NCBI GenBank assembly: GCA_013213745.1
Contig: JABSQH010000010.1
Location: 1 to 42,292 of the forward strand
Source of the DNA: Ilumatobacteraceae bacterium
GTDB lineage: Bacteria; Actinomycetota; Acidimicrobiia; Acidimicrobiales; Ilumatobacteraceae
DNA length: 42,292 nucleotides
Reading direction: 5' to 3'
The notes beneath the pieces are model-generated. The model was not told the DNA's origin and did not search any database. It was given only the letters and a program-made list of their open reading frames with translations. Both the position numbers and the translations under genes were made by a program. Of this stretch, positions 24,798-32,358 are shown one piece after another. The first letter of the stretch is position 1; each line of letters opens with the position of its first letter.

Positions 24798-25471
24798 CCC
24801 GACAGCCGGTCGACGAGCGGGACCCGCCACTCGTCGGCGAGCACATCGCCCAGCTCGACGACGCGTTCGATGAGCGCCCGATCGTGGAGGTGCCGGTCGA
24901 GCATCGCCTGGTGTGCGTCGTAGACGCTCACGCGCAGAGGGTGCACTTCGACTGTGATCGGTCCGCGCGCTGGCACCGTGCCGGGGGCGAGCACCCGCAG
25001 GTACCACCCAGTGCGTCCCGTCGACCGCATCAGCGGTCCGACCTGCGGGGTCCCCCGGTAAACCGTCAGCTTCTGACACGGCCAACGTGGCTGGCAGACC
25101 GCGAGTTCGGCATCGCCCCAGCGCCAGCGGTCGCCAACGTGCACGGTGTGCTCGTCGATGCCGACCGTGGCGACGTTCTCGCCCACCGCCGGAGCATCCC
25201 GTGTCGTCACGAGATCAGGCTGAGCGAGTTCGGTCGCCCACGCCGCACGATGCTCGTCTGGGTGGGCGTAGACCGCTTTGTCCGGGCCGCCATGCACTGA
25301 TCGGTCGGCTTGGTCGTCGCCGGCGAGATTGATGCGGTCGAGCCGCAACGACGTGTCGGGGTCGACGCGCAGCTTGTGGATCGCAGATGTGATGCCGAGC
25401 CCTTCATCGCCCAGCGGTCGAGGCGTGCCGACATACAGATCGGCGATCGCGATGGTGAGACCGTTGCTCAT
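24794..25471 (-). CDS. MOSC domain-containing protein
   Basis: MOSC domains bind sulfur-bearing or molybdenum cofactor-linked groups; the exact role here is unknown. The 225-residue, YiiM-like protein shows the early basic region (KLRVDPDTSLRLDRINLAGDDQADRSVHGGPDKAVY), GENVATVGIDE, and CQPRWPCQKL, which holds the conserved Cys. The Asp-rich, His-Gly-Gly signature is typical of this subgroup. The ATG at 25471 overlaps the flippase stop by 4 nt, so it is co-translated with it, an odd pairing. It converges on gmd with an 8-bp gap. Confidence 0.88.
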   Translation of the reverse strand: MSNGLTIAIADLYVGTPRPLGDEGLGITSAIHKLRVDPDTSLRLDRINLAGDDQADRSVHGGPDKAVYAHPDEHRAAWATELAQPDLVTTRDAPAVGENVATVGIDEHTVHVGDRWRWGDAELAVCQPRWPCQKLTVYRGTPQVGPLMRSTGRTGWYLRVLAPGTVPARGPITVEVHPLRVSVYDAHQAMLDRHLHDRALIERVVELGDVLADEWRVPLVDRLSG

Positions 25472-26793
25472 GTCTCGAACGGCATGTCGGTGATTGCGTC
25501 CATCATCGAGTCCTGATCGGGCTTGGCGCCGGCGCGCAGCCGGACCTGGAGCGCGATCGCGAACGTGATCAGTGCGGCGATCGACGACAGCAGCAGGCCG
25601 ATCTCGATCCGTCGGAAGATCTGATCGCTGGAGAGCCAGGTCCCGAGCACGAACGCAACGACTCCCAAGCCCCATCCAAGCGCCACGAGTGCGTGCCCCT
25701 GGAGGGCGATCACCGCCTGGGCGGCCGCCAGCGCGCCCATGTACACGGCGCTGCTGAGCGCAAGCATCGCCAGCGTCTCGCTGGTCAGGTCGGCGTCGTA
25801 CACCACTTCGATGACCCATGGCCCGAGTACGAATGCGCCGCCGGTACCGATGGCGCCGACGGCGAGGACGACGAGCATGAGACGGCGCAGGCCGGAACGG
25901 AACTCATCGAGCTGGCCCTGCGCAGCGAGACGGGCGAGTCCCGGAAGCAACGCCGCTTGCACCGCTTGGAACAAGAACAGCGGGATACGGGCGAGCAAGA
26001 CCCCGAAGGAGAATTGGGTGACGAGCGCTTCTTGATCGGCGTCGGCAAACAGGCTGGCCGCGATCGGACCCGCGTTGAGCAACGATGCGGCGAACACCGA
26101 ACCGAGTAACAGCCACCCCAAATTCGAGGTGACCTCGTTCCATTCCGCAGGCGGCCCGGGATCGGTGTGCAGCCCTCCTCGTCGCCACACGATGACGACG
26201 GCGACCAACGGAGTCAAGGCGATCAACATTGCGTACGCCCCGATTGCGCTCACGCTAAACGCGGCGAGAGCGAGGCACACGACGATGCGCACGATGCCGT
26301 CGCTGCCCATGATCAAGGCGTAGTTGCGGAAGCGGCCCGTTCCTGAGGAGATGCCGCGGGCGATGTGCGCCGGGGCGTAGGCGGCGAACGCCGTCGCCAA
26401 CGCCACGACCATGATCCAGTTCCCGTTGAAGTACGAGCTGGCGAGCAGTGAGCCGAACGCAGCGATCACGATGACCATCGCCACCACGAGAACGACGCCG
26501 AGCGTGACGATGCGCCGCACGACCGGTCGCGACCCTTGCCCGAGCGCGCGGCGCGATGCCAACGCTCGTCCGAGCTCTTGTTCGAGCGGGAGGAAGAAGC
26601 CCGGTGAGAGCGCGAACATCGCAAACCACAGCGACGCGATCGGTGCAAAGGCGTCTTCGCCTCCAACCGCGACCGTGCCGACGCGGAAGAAGGCGTAGGT
26701 CGCGAAGCCGGCGATCAACAGTGCGATGCCGACCGGAATCGTGCCCTCTGGGAGCGGCGTGCGCACGCGCGTGCTGGAGATGGGCGTGGACAC
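25468..26793 (-). CDS. Polysaccharide flippase-like membrane protein (MOP superfamily)
   Basis: Predicted Wzx-type exporter of lipid-linked glycans. The 441-residue protein is highly hydrophobic, with about 12 membrane segments separated by short Arg-rich loops. The first segment region contains the FRVGTVAVGGEDAFAPIASLW stretch and the fourth a Gly-rich loop (ARGISSGTGRFRNY). These features fit the O-antigen/MATE-like group, although no single diagnostic residue can be named. The GTG at 26793 follows TAGCCT by 9 nt. The box overlaps the stop of the small upstream gene. Adjacent GT2 and GT4 genes support a glycan-export role. Confidence 0.75.
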   Translation of the reverse strand: MSTPISSTRVRTPLPEGTIPVGIALLIAGFATYAFFRVGTVAVGGEDAFAPIASLWFAMFALSPGFFLPLEQELGRALASRRALGQGSRPVVRRIVTLGVVLVVAMVIVIAAFGSLLASSYFNGNWIMVVALATAFAAYAPAHIARGISSGTGRFRNYALIMGSDGIVRIVVCLALAAFSVSAIGAYAMLIALTPLVAVVIVWRRGGLHTDPGPPAEWNEVTSNLGWLLLGSVFAASLLNAGPIAASLFADADQEALVTQFSFGVLLARIPLFLFQAVQAALLPGLARLAAQGQLDEFRSGLRRLMLVVLAVGAIGTGGAFVLGPWVIEVVYDADLTSETLAMLALSSAVYMGALAAAQAVIALQGHALVALGWGLGVVAFVLGTWLSSDQIFRRIEIGLLLSSIAALITFAIALQVRLRAGAKPDQDSMMDAITDMPFET

Positions 26794-26802
26794 GATCGCT
26801 CG

Positions 26803-26808
26803 AGGCTA
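26803..26808 (-). promoter_or_regulatory. -10-like box of the flippase gene overlapping the upstream stop codon
   Basis: TAGCCT on the minus strand, 9 nt before the GTG at 26793. Its TAG is the stop of the 74-residue gene. Confidence 0.4.
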
Positions 26809-27030
26809 TCGGGGCGGCTGCGGCGACCCAGCGACGGCGCGGCGTACGGCGCGTTCGATCTCGCGGCGGCGGACCTGCGCGCGTTGGAGACCGAGGATGC
26901 CGAGTCCGACGCTGACGTAGACGGCGTCGCGGGCCGCAGCCGCGGCGCGCTGGGTGAGCGGGTGGTCGATCACGGCGCCGAGGTCGGCATCGGTGAGGTC
27001 GATGCGCGTCGGATCGGGGAGCCCGGGCAC
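26806..27030 (-). CDS. Small conserved-looking protein, unknown function
   Basis: No family recognised with certainty. The 74-residue product reads as a soluble or membrane-associated helical protein. An acidic N-terminal part (IDLTDADLGAVIDHPL) is followed by an Ala-rich helix, a short hydrophobic stretch (VYVSVGLGILGL), and an Arg-rich helix (QRAQVRRREIERAVRR). Good codon bias, a GTG start at 27030 with TAGCGT ending 6 nt upstream, and a stop used by the next promoter all argue that it is real. Similar short proteins ending in a 'GLQRAQVRRRE'-like helix are, I believe, common in actinobacteria, but this is from memory. Confidence 0.6.
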   Translation of the reverse strand: MPGLPDPTRIDLTDADLGAVIDHPLTQRAAAAARDAVYVSVGLGILGLQRAQVRRREIERAVRRAVAGSPQPPR

Positions 27031-27036
27031 ATGGCA

Positions 27037-27042
27037 ACGCTA
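27037..27042 (-). promoter_or_regulatory. -10-like box of the small 74-residue gene
   Basis: TAGCGT on the minus strand, 6 nt before the GTG at 27030. Confidence 0.4.
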
Positions 27043-27137
27043 TCGCCTCGCAGGAGCGGCGGCCGGTCGCTGCCGCTACTGATGTACCGCCCTCGACATC
27101 GGCGTCGGCGTGACCTGTCGGAGCAACCGGTGACCAG

Positions 27138-27143
27138 TAGCCT
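27138..27143 (+). promoter_or_regulatory. -10-like box of the GT2/membrane protein gene (leaderless)
   Basis: TAGCCT, 9 nt before the GTG at 27153. Confidence 0.5.
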
Positions 27144-27152
27144 CGCATCTTC

Positions 27153-30100
27153 GTGGAAACGCAGACCCAGAGCGCGCCGCCCGTCGTGGCCGTGGTCGTC
27201 GTCCACCACCCCGCGCCCGAGTTCGACCAGGTCCTCGACGCATTCGCTGCGCAGGACTATCCGAATCTGCGGTTGTTGTTTCTGGTCACCGCCTCCGAGT
27301 CCTCCGAAGACGATGCGGCGCTGGCCGAACAGATCACGGCGCGTCTGCCGGAGGCGTTCGTGCGCACGACCGGAGCGAACCCGGGTTTCGCCGCAACGGC
27401 CAACGAAGTGTTGCGACTCGTCGAAGGCGACAACGGCTTTCTCCTGATCTGTCACGACGACGTCGCTCCAGACCCCGACGCCGTACGCACGCTCGTCGAG
27501 GAGCTGTTCCGATCGAATGCTGGTGTGGTCGGTCCGAAACTGGTCGACTGGGACGATCCCCGTGTACTTCGCTCGGTCGGTCTGGGTGCCGACCGCTTCG
27601 GCCACATCGACGCCGGCATCGAGCCCGGCGAGGTCGACCAGGAGCAACACGACGGCGTACGCGACGTCTTCGTTGTCCCATCGGCCTGCATGCTGGTGCG
27701 CGCCGATCTGTTCCGTGCTCTGGGCGGATTCGACGCGGCGATCACGTACTACGGAGAGGATCTGGAGTTCTGCTGGCGAGCGCACTTCAGCGGGGCCAGG
27801 GTGATCGTCGCCCCTGTGGCCCGGGTGCGCCACGCCGGACGCCTGAGCGAACGCCGCGCCGACCTTCGCGCGGCGAACCTCGAAGCCAGGCACCGGGTGC
27901 GCACGGTCGCCACCTTGACCGGGCCGGCGCGTGTCGTCGGCCGGTCGCTCGAGTTGGTCCTGTTGACGGTCGTCGAACTCGTGGTCGGTCTGTTCACCGG
28001 TCGGCTCGGTGAAGCCTGGGCGTCGCTGCGCGCCGTCATCGGCTTGATTCCGCGTACTCCGGCGATCCTCAGCCGCCGGCGAACGGTACGCGAGGTGCGC
28101 CGGGTGCCCGAACGAGAGATCAGTGGCTTGCAGGTGCGCGGCAGCGTTCGCCTCAGCGCCTACCTGCGAACCCGTGAGACGACGACGTTTGTCGGGGCCG
28201 ACCGCCAGATTCGCCGATGGCGCGACAGCACGACCGCACCGGTGATCGCATGGATCGCCGTACTCATCGGACTGTTCATCGGGGCTCGCGACTTCTTCAC
28301 CGACGGCGTTCCACCCGTCGGCGAATTCCTCGCGTTCCCCGAGAGCCCGCGCCGACTGCTCGACACCTTCCGCTCCGGCTGGAACCCGACCGGAGTCGGG
28401 GCGACCTCGTCGAATCCGACCGGGTGGGCGACGCTGTCGCTGGCGTCGGTCGGCACGCTGTTCCGGATGGGTCTGTTGCAGACCCTTTTCACCGTCGGCA
28501 CGGTGCTCGTCGGCGCCATTGGCATGTGGAAGCTGGCCACGGTGTTTCCGTCGACGCGGGCCCGCCTCGCAGCGTTGATCGTGTACGCCGCAACCCCGAT
28601 CGTCAGCGGAGCGATGCATGGCGGCCAACTGACCGTTCTCGTCATGTATGCGAGCACGCCGTGGATCCTCCACCTGCTGCGTCGTGCCGCGGGTATCGAG
28701 ACCGCCGATCCGACCATGGCGAGCGACGATGTCCCCGACGGGATCGTCAAACTCGATCGGGCTGATCGGGTTCGACGCACAGCAGCAGCCGTGCTCGTCG
28801 TGGCCCTCGGTGCGGCGTTCGCGCCGATCGTGCTCGTGGTCGCTGCGATGCTTGGCGTGCTCCTCGCCGTCGGCACTCTGTTGGCGCTCGCTTCGTGGCG
28901 CACCGCAGTGCACACCTTGGCCATAACCGGGGTCACCGTCGTCGGTGCGGCGTTGCTCAACGCCCCCTGGGTGGCGACCTGGTCGTGGTCGACGATGGTT
29001 GGCCCGCCGCCGGTGGGTGAGGCCGGGCTCGGCTTGGTGCGAATTGCATCGTTCGATATCGGCGCAACGGACTTTGCGGTGCTCGCGCTTGCGCTGTATC
29101 TCCCGGTCATCGCGGCCATTGCGCTCGCCCGCGCCTGGCGTCTCACGTGGGCCGTCCGCGCCGGCACGATCATCATCGGGTTCGGTGGTCTCGCCGTTCT
29201 CGCCGACCGGGGCTCGCTGCCGTTCGACATGCCGGCGGCTGGTGTCCTGCTCGCGCCGGTTGCCGCCGGTGTGGCGATCGCTGCGGGCGCCGCACTCGCG
29301 GCGTTCGATCTCGATGTGCGCGGCGGATCGTTCGGGTGGCGTCAACCGCTGGGACTCTTGGCCAGCGCAGCAGTGGCGGTCGGCGTTTTGCCTGGAGTGT
29401 TCGCGCTCGGTGACGGTTCGTGGGATGCCCCAACGACGCCGCTGTCGAGTGTCCTCGACGCCCGGTTGCCATCGGCGGATGAAGACGGCGCGTACAACAC
29501 CTTGCTCGTGGGCGACGCCCGGCTCCTTCCGGTGCCGGGCACCCAGTACCGGGACGGAATCAGCTGGGCCGTGATCGACGACGGGCCGCTCGATGTGACC
29601 GATCGGTGGGCCCCGCCCTCGACCGACGCGTCGGCGGCGATCGATGACGCTCTCGACCAGATCGCGGCGTCGTCCACGTTGCGCGCGGGCCAGCTGCTCG
29701 CGCCGCTCGGGATCCGTTTCATCGTCGTGCCGGTGTTCGACGGTGTCGCCTCGACACTCGACGACCCATTGCCCGTACCGGCGGGTCTCGTCGAGTCGCT
29801 CGATGACCAACTCGACTTGGTGACCGAGCTGGCACTGCCGACGCTCGAATTGTTCGAAAATCGTGCGTGGATCCCTACTCGAAGCTTGCTCACCGGTGCG
29901 ACTGCGGAGGCCAGCGAGTCTGCGGGATCTGAGGCGTTGGTCCGCGCCGATCTCTCCGAGTCGAGCCCGGTGTTTGTCGACGCCGACCAGCTGGCTGCGG
30001 CCAGCGAGACGATCCAGGCCGGCGTGGTGCATCTCGGCACCCCGTTTGCCGATGCGTGGACCCTGACAGTCGACGGCGCCGATGTTCCCGCACGTCGCGA

Positions 30101-30395
30101 TTTCGGTCTGACCACGGCATTCGACGTGTCGACGGCGGGTGAGGCGACGCTGGAATACCAGAGTTCGGCGACGCGTTCACTGCTCGTTGCGCTGCAGGTG
30201 GTGCTGTGGTTGCTGGCGATCGTGCTCGTCGTCCGCGTGTCGGTGTCGCTGTCGGCTCGGACGACGGGACTGATCGACGACGAGACACTGATCGATCTCG
30301 ACGATGCCGAGCCGGCGACACTCGACCCGGGTCTCGACATCACTGGCCAGATCGCACGGCAAGACGACGATGTTCCAGCGGAGACCGGCCAGTGA
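27153..30395 (+). CDS. Large GT2 glycosyltransferase fused to a polytopic membrane domain
   Basis: A 1,080-residue protein combining a cytoplasmic GT-A glycosyltransferase with a membrane-embedded part. Residues of about 1-230 are a GT2 domain: the N-terminal nucleotide strand (VVAVVVVHHP), a DD metal motif in ICHDDVAPDPD near 100, and the GEDLEFCWR catalytic region near 200. Membrane segments begin near 268 and 364, with about ten more up to 752. An exported domain follows (about 755-1005), then a last membrane segment (about 1009-1035) and an acidic tail. The middle part resembles GT-C or O-mannosyltransferase-like bundles. It overlaps the DUF5719 gene by 4 nt, so both form one unit. Actinobacterial homologues are described as GT2 proteins of unknown substrate. 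Confidence 0.85.
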   Translation: METQTQSAPPVVAVVVVHHPAPEFDQVLDAFAAQDYPNLRLLFLVTASESSEDDAALAEQITARLPEAFVRTTGANPGFAATANEVLRLVEGDNGFLLICHDDVAPDPDAVRTLVEELFRSNAGVVGPKLVDWDDPRVLRSVGLGADRFGHIDAGIEPGEVDQEQHDGVRDVFVVPSACMLVRADLFRALGGFDAAITYYGEDLEFCWRAHFSGARVIVAPVARVRHAGRLSERRADLRAANLEARHRVRTVATLTGPARVVGRSLELVLLTVVELVVGLFTGRLGEAWASLRAVIGLIPRTPAILSRRRTVREVRRVPEREISGLQVRGSVRLSAYLRTRETTTFVGADRQIRRWRDSTTAPVIAWIAVLIGLFIGARDFFTDGVPPVGEFLAFPESPRRLLDTFRSGWNPTGVGATSSNPTGWATLSLASVGTLFRMGLLQTLFTVGTVLVGAIGMWKLATVFPSTRARLAALIVYAATPIVSGAMHGGQLTVLVMYASTPWILHLLRRAAGIETADPTMASDDVPDGIVKLDRADRVRRTAAAVLVVALGAAFAPIVLVVAAMLGVLLAVGTLLALASWRTAVHTLAITGVTVVGAALLNAPWVATWSWSTMVGPPPVGEAGLGLVRIASFDIGATDFAVLALALYLPVIAAIALARAWRLTWAVRAGTIIIGFGGLAVLADRGSLPFDMPAAGVLLAPVAAGVAIAAGAALAAFDLDVRGGSFGWRQPLGLLASAAVAVGVLPGVFALGDGSWDAPTTPLSSVLDARLPSADEDGAYNTLLVGDARLLPVPGTQYRDGISWAVIDDGPLDVTDRWAPPSTDASAAIDDALDQIAASSTLRAGQLLAPLGIRFIVVPVFDGVASTLDDPLPVPAGLVESLDDQLDLVTELALPTLELFENRAWIPTRSLLTGATAEASESAGSEALVRADLSESSPVFVDADQLAAASETIQAGVVHLGTPFADAWTLTVDGADVPARRDFGLTTAFDVSTAGEATLEYQSSATRSLLVALQVVLWLLAIVLVVRVSVSLSARTTGLIDDETLIDLDDAEPATLDPGLDITGQIARQDDDVPAETGQ

Positions 30396-31846
30396 GCCGA
30401 CGTGCGCTGCCCGCCCTGGTCGTTGTGCTCGTGGCGATGATCTCGATCGTGATCGCCGCGCGCACGGAACCGGTCGTGGCCGATCCCGTGTTCTCGACGC
30501 CGGCCGGCGACTGGATGCCGTCGGTGACTGAAACCGAGGCACTCACCGGGAGCTGGTTCTGCCCGGGCGTGCCCGCGACCGGCGAGGACGGCGTCGGTGG
30601 CGAGGTCGTGGTCGCCAATCGTGATGGCGATCCGATGGAGGGCCAGTTCACGGTATTGACGCCCGATGGCCCTGCCGCGGCACAGGACTTCATGGTCGAG
30701 CCATGGTCGACCACCACGATCGACGTCGACGCCTTCTCGACGGTGGAGTTCGCATCGGTGGTTGTCGAGACCGAAGGTGGTCGTGGGATCGTCGAGCAGC
30801 GGGCGATCCATCCGGCGGGTGAGTCGGTTGCGCCGTGTGCCAATGACGCCTCCGACACCTGGTACCTCGCTGACGGCTTCACGGTTGACGGCAGCGTCGA
30901 GACGCTGCTGGTGACGAATCCGTATGACGAGCCGGCCACCGCGCGGCTGCGGTTCGCCACCGAGTCGGGTGAGTTCACGCCAGGTTCGTTCCAGGGGTTC
31001 GTGATTCAGCCGCAGTCAGTCGAGGTCATTCGACTCGCCGAAGGTGTGCTCAACGAGCCTGTGATCGCGGTCGAACTCGTCACGGAGTCAGGACGGGTGG
31101 TGCTCGGTCGTGCTCAGCACTATGTCGGTGGCGGTCGGCTGGGCTACGACGTGAGCCTGGCGGCGCCGGCGTTGCGCGATCAATGGTGGTTCGCCGATGG
31201 TGAGGTCGGTGAGGGAATCTCTGAGACATTCGCCATTTACAACCCCACCGACGACGACGTGACGGTCGATGTCGTGTTCCTCGGAGTGCCGATCGAGGCC
31301 AACTTCGGCGATGTCGAACCGATCGAGGTCGCCGCTCGCAGCGTTGTTGTCTACGACCCGTCGAGTGAGGACGATGGCGCAACCCTCCCCGAGGGTCGCC
31401 ACGCCGTCGTGTTCAGCACGTTGTCCGACCCCTCGATTGTCGTCGAGCGCGTCCTGACGCGTCCGGCCGGAGACTCGGTCGCCACGTCTGTGGTACTGGG
31501 AGCGCCGCCCCGGTCCGACGGGTTCGTCGCCAGCCGGTGGCACATCGGCATCGGTCCGTCGTCGCCCGCACCGGAGGCGCTGGTGATCTACAACGTCGAC
31601 AACGGCGAAGGCGCCATCACCGTCCGTGCGGTCGGGCCCGGTGGGCCCACCGAGATCGACGGGCTGACCGACGTTCCGATCGGTGCCGCCGCGGTGATCA
31701 CGATTGATCTCGAGGCAGCCGACGCGCTCGACAGCGAGTTGATCGTCGATGCGACGAACCGGGTGTTCGTCGAACGGCGCCTGCCCCGTGGTGCGGGGCT
31801 CGAGGGAACGTCCGGCTCTTGGGCGATCCCGTCGGCCAGCTCATAA
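30392..31846 (+). CDS. DUF5719-family secreted protein
   Basis: Exported protein of 484 residues. A Sec-type signal peptide or anchor lies at about 6-26 (ALPALVVVLVAMISIVIAA), then beta-rich repeats with recurring ETLLVTNP / ETFAIYNP / EALVIYN motifs, each followed by D-V/F-x-V and RxxVV strands, three to four repeats in all. Motifs such as TWYLADGFTVDG and QWWFADGEV match what I recall for DUF5719, typically found beside the GT2/membrane protein as here. The GTG start is inside the previous stop. Function is not known; the context suggests cell-envelope glycan assembly. Its TAA stop starts the next -10-like box. Confidence 0.75.
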   Translation: MSRRALPALVVVLVAMISIVIAARTEPVVADPVFSTPAGDWMPSVTETEALTGSWFCPGVPATGEDGVGGEVVVANRDGDPMEGQFTVLTPDGPAAAQDFMVEPWSTTTIDVDAFSTVEFASVVVETEGGRGIVEQRAIHPAGESVAPCANDASDTWYLADGFTVDGSVETLLVTNPYDEPATARLRFATESGEFTPGSFQGFVIQPQSVEVIRLAEGVLNEPVIAVELVTESGRVVLGRAQHYVGGGRLGYDVSLAAPALRDQWWFADGEVGEGISETFAIYNPTDDDVTVDVVFLGVPIEANFGDVEPIEVAARSVVVYDPSSEDDGATLPEGRHAVVFSTLSDPSIVVERVLTRPAGDSVATSVVLGAPPRSDGFVASRWHIGIGPSSPAPEALVIYNVDNGEGAITVRAVGPGGPTEIDGLTDVPIGAAAVITIDLEAADALDSELIVDATNRVFVERRLPRGAGLEGTSGSWAIPSASS

Positions 31847-31849
31847 CCT
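31844..31849 (+). promoter_or_regulatory. -10-like box overlapping the DUF5719 stop codon
   Basis: TAACCT, 8 nt before the ATG at 31858. Its TAA is the DUF5719 gene stop. Confidence 0.4.
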
Positions 31850-31857
31850 GAGTGCCG

Positions 31858-32304
31858 ATGGAGCGCCTGCTCATCGCCATTGCGATCGTCGCCGTCGTCG
31901 GTGTCGTCGCGCTCGTCGCGCAACGCCGGCGCCGACCCGATGCCCCGACTCAACGGGCCTACCGAGTACCCGAGCAACTCGATCGCACCGACTTCTCCGG
32001 ACCGCAGACGCCCTGGCTCGTGGTCGTGTTCACGTCGTCGACGTGCACTGCGTGCGCGGACGTTGCCAGCAAGGCCAGCGTGCTCGAGAGCGATGACGTC
32101 GCGGTCGCCGTCATCGATCACGAAACGAACAGGGCGACCCACTCGCGGTATCGGATCGATGCGGTCCCGACCACGCTGATCGCCGATCGCCTCGGTGTGG
32201 TGCGCGGCAGTTTCCTCGGCCCGATGTCGGCCACCGATCTCTGGGCTGCAGTCGCCCGAGCGCGCGATCCCGCGCAGCCCGAAGCGCACTGCGACGAGCA
32301 CTAA
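31858..32304 (+). CDS. Membrane-anchored thioredoxin-like protein
   Basis: 148-residue protein with one N-terminal membrane segment (about 4-22, LLIAIAIVAVVGVVALVA) and a thioredoxin fold outside it. The active-site motif is CTAC (FTSSTCTACADV). The cis-Pro loop (YRIDAVPTTLIADRLG) and the final helix are recognisable, and the length is close to standard Trx domains plus anchor. It probably reduces or shuttles disulfides outside the membrane; the partner is unknown. The ATG at 31858 is preferred by the -10-like box over the GTG at 31852. It lies downstream of DUF5719 and converges on ftsH. Confidence 0.8.
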   Translation: MERLLIAIAIVAVVGVVALVAQRRRRPDAPTQRAYRVPEQLDRTDFSGPQTPWLVVVFTSSTCTACADVASKASVLESDDVAVAVIDHETNRATHSRYRIDAVPTTLIADRLGVVRGSFLGPMSATDLWAAVARARDPAQPEAHCDEH

Positions 32305-32311
32305 CTCGTCG
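32292..32311. terminator. Hairpin around the stop codon of the thioredoxin-like gene
   Basis: A 7-bp stem CGACGAG / CTCGTCG with loop CACTAA. The loop holds the TAA stop. No T-tract. Confidence 0.4.
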
Positions 32312-32343
32312 GAGTCGGTCGGCACGCCGGATGCGACGCACCG

Positions 32344-32358
32344 TGACCGGTGTGGTCA
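32344..32358 (-). terminator. Hairpin at the ftsH stop codon
   Basis: A 5-bp stem TGACC / GGTCA. It contains the ftsH TGA (complement at 32356-32358) and lies 33 bp from the facing hairpin of the thioredoxin-like gene. Confidence 0.3.

Noticed and set aside
24794-25819. Extended N terminus for the MOSC protein
   Set aside because: The extension overlaps the flippase coding sequence, and the ATG at 25471 overlaps the flippase stop by 4 nt, the usual arrangement here.
26970-30032. Minus-strand open frame of 1,020 codons
   Set aside because: Antisense of the GT2/membrane gene; rich in Arg, Asp and His as expected from a complementary high-GC frame, and no recognisable motifs.
29342-30811. Minus-strand open frame of 489 codons
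   Set aside because: Complement of the GT2 protein's exported domain and DUF5719 start; Ser/Thr-rich without any motif.
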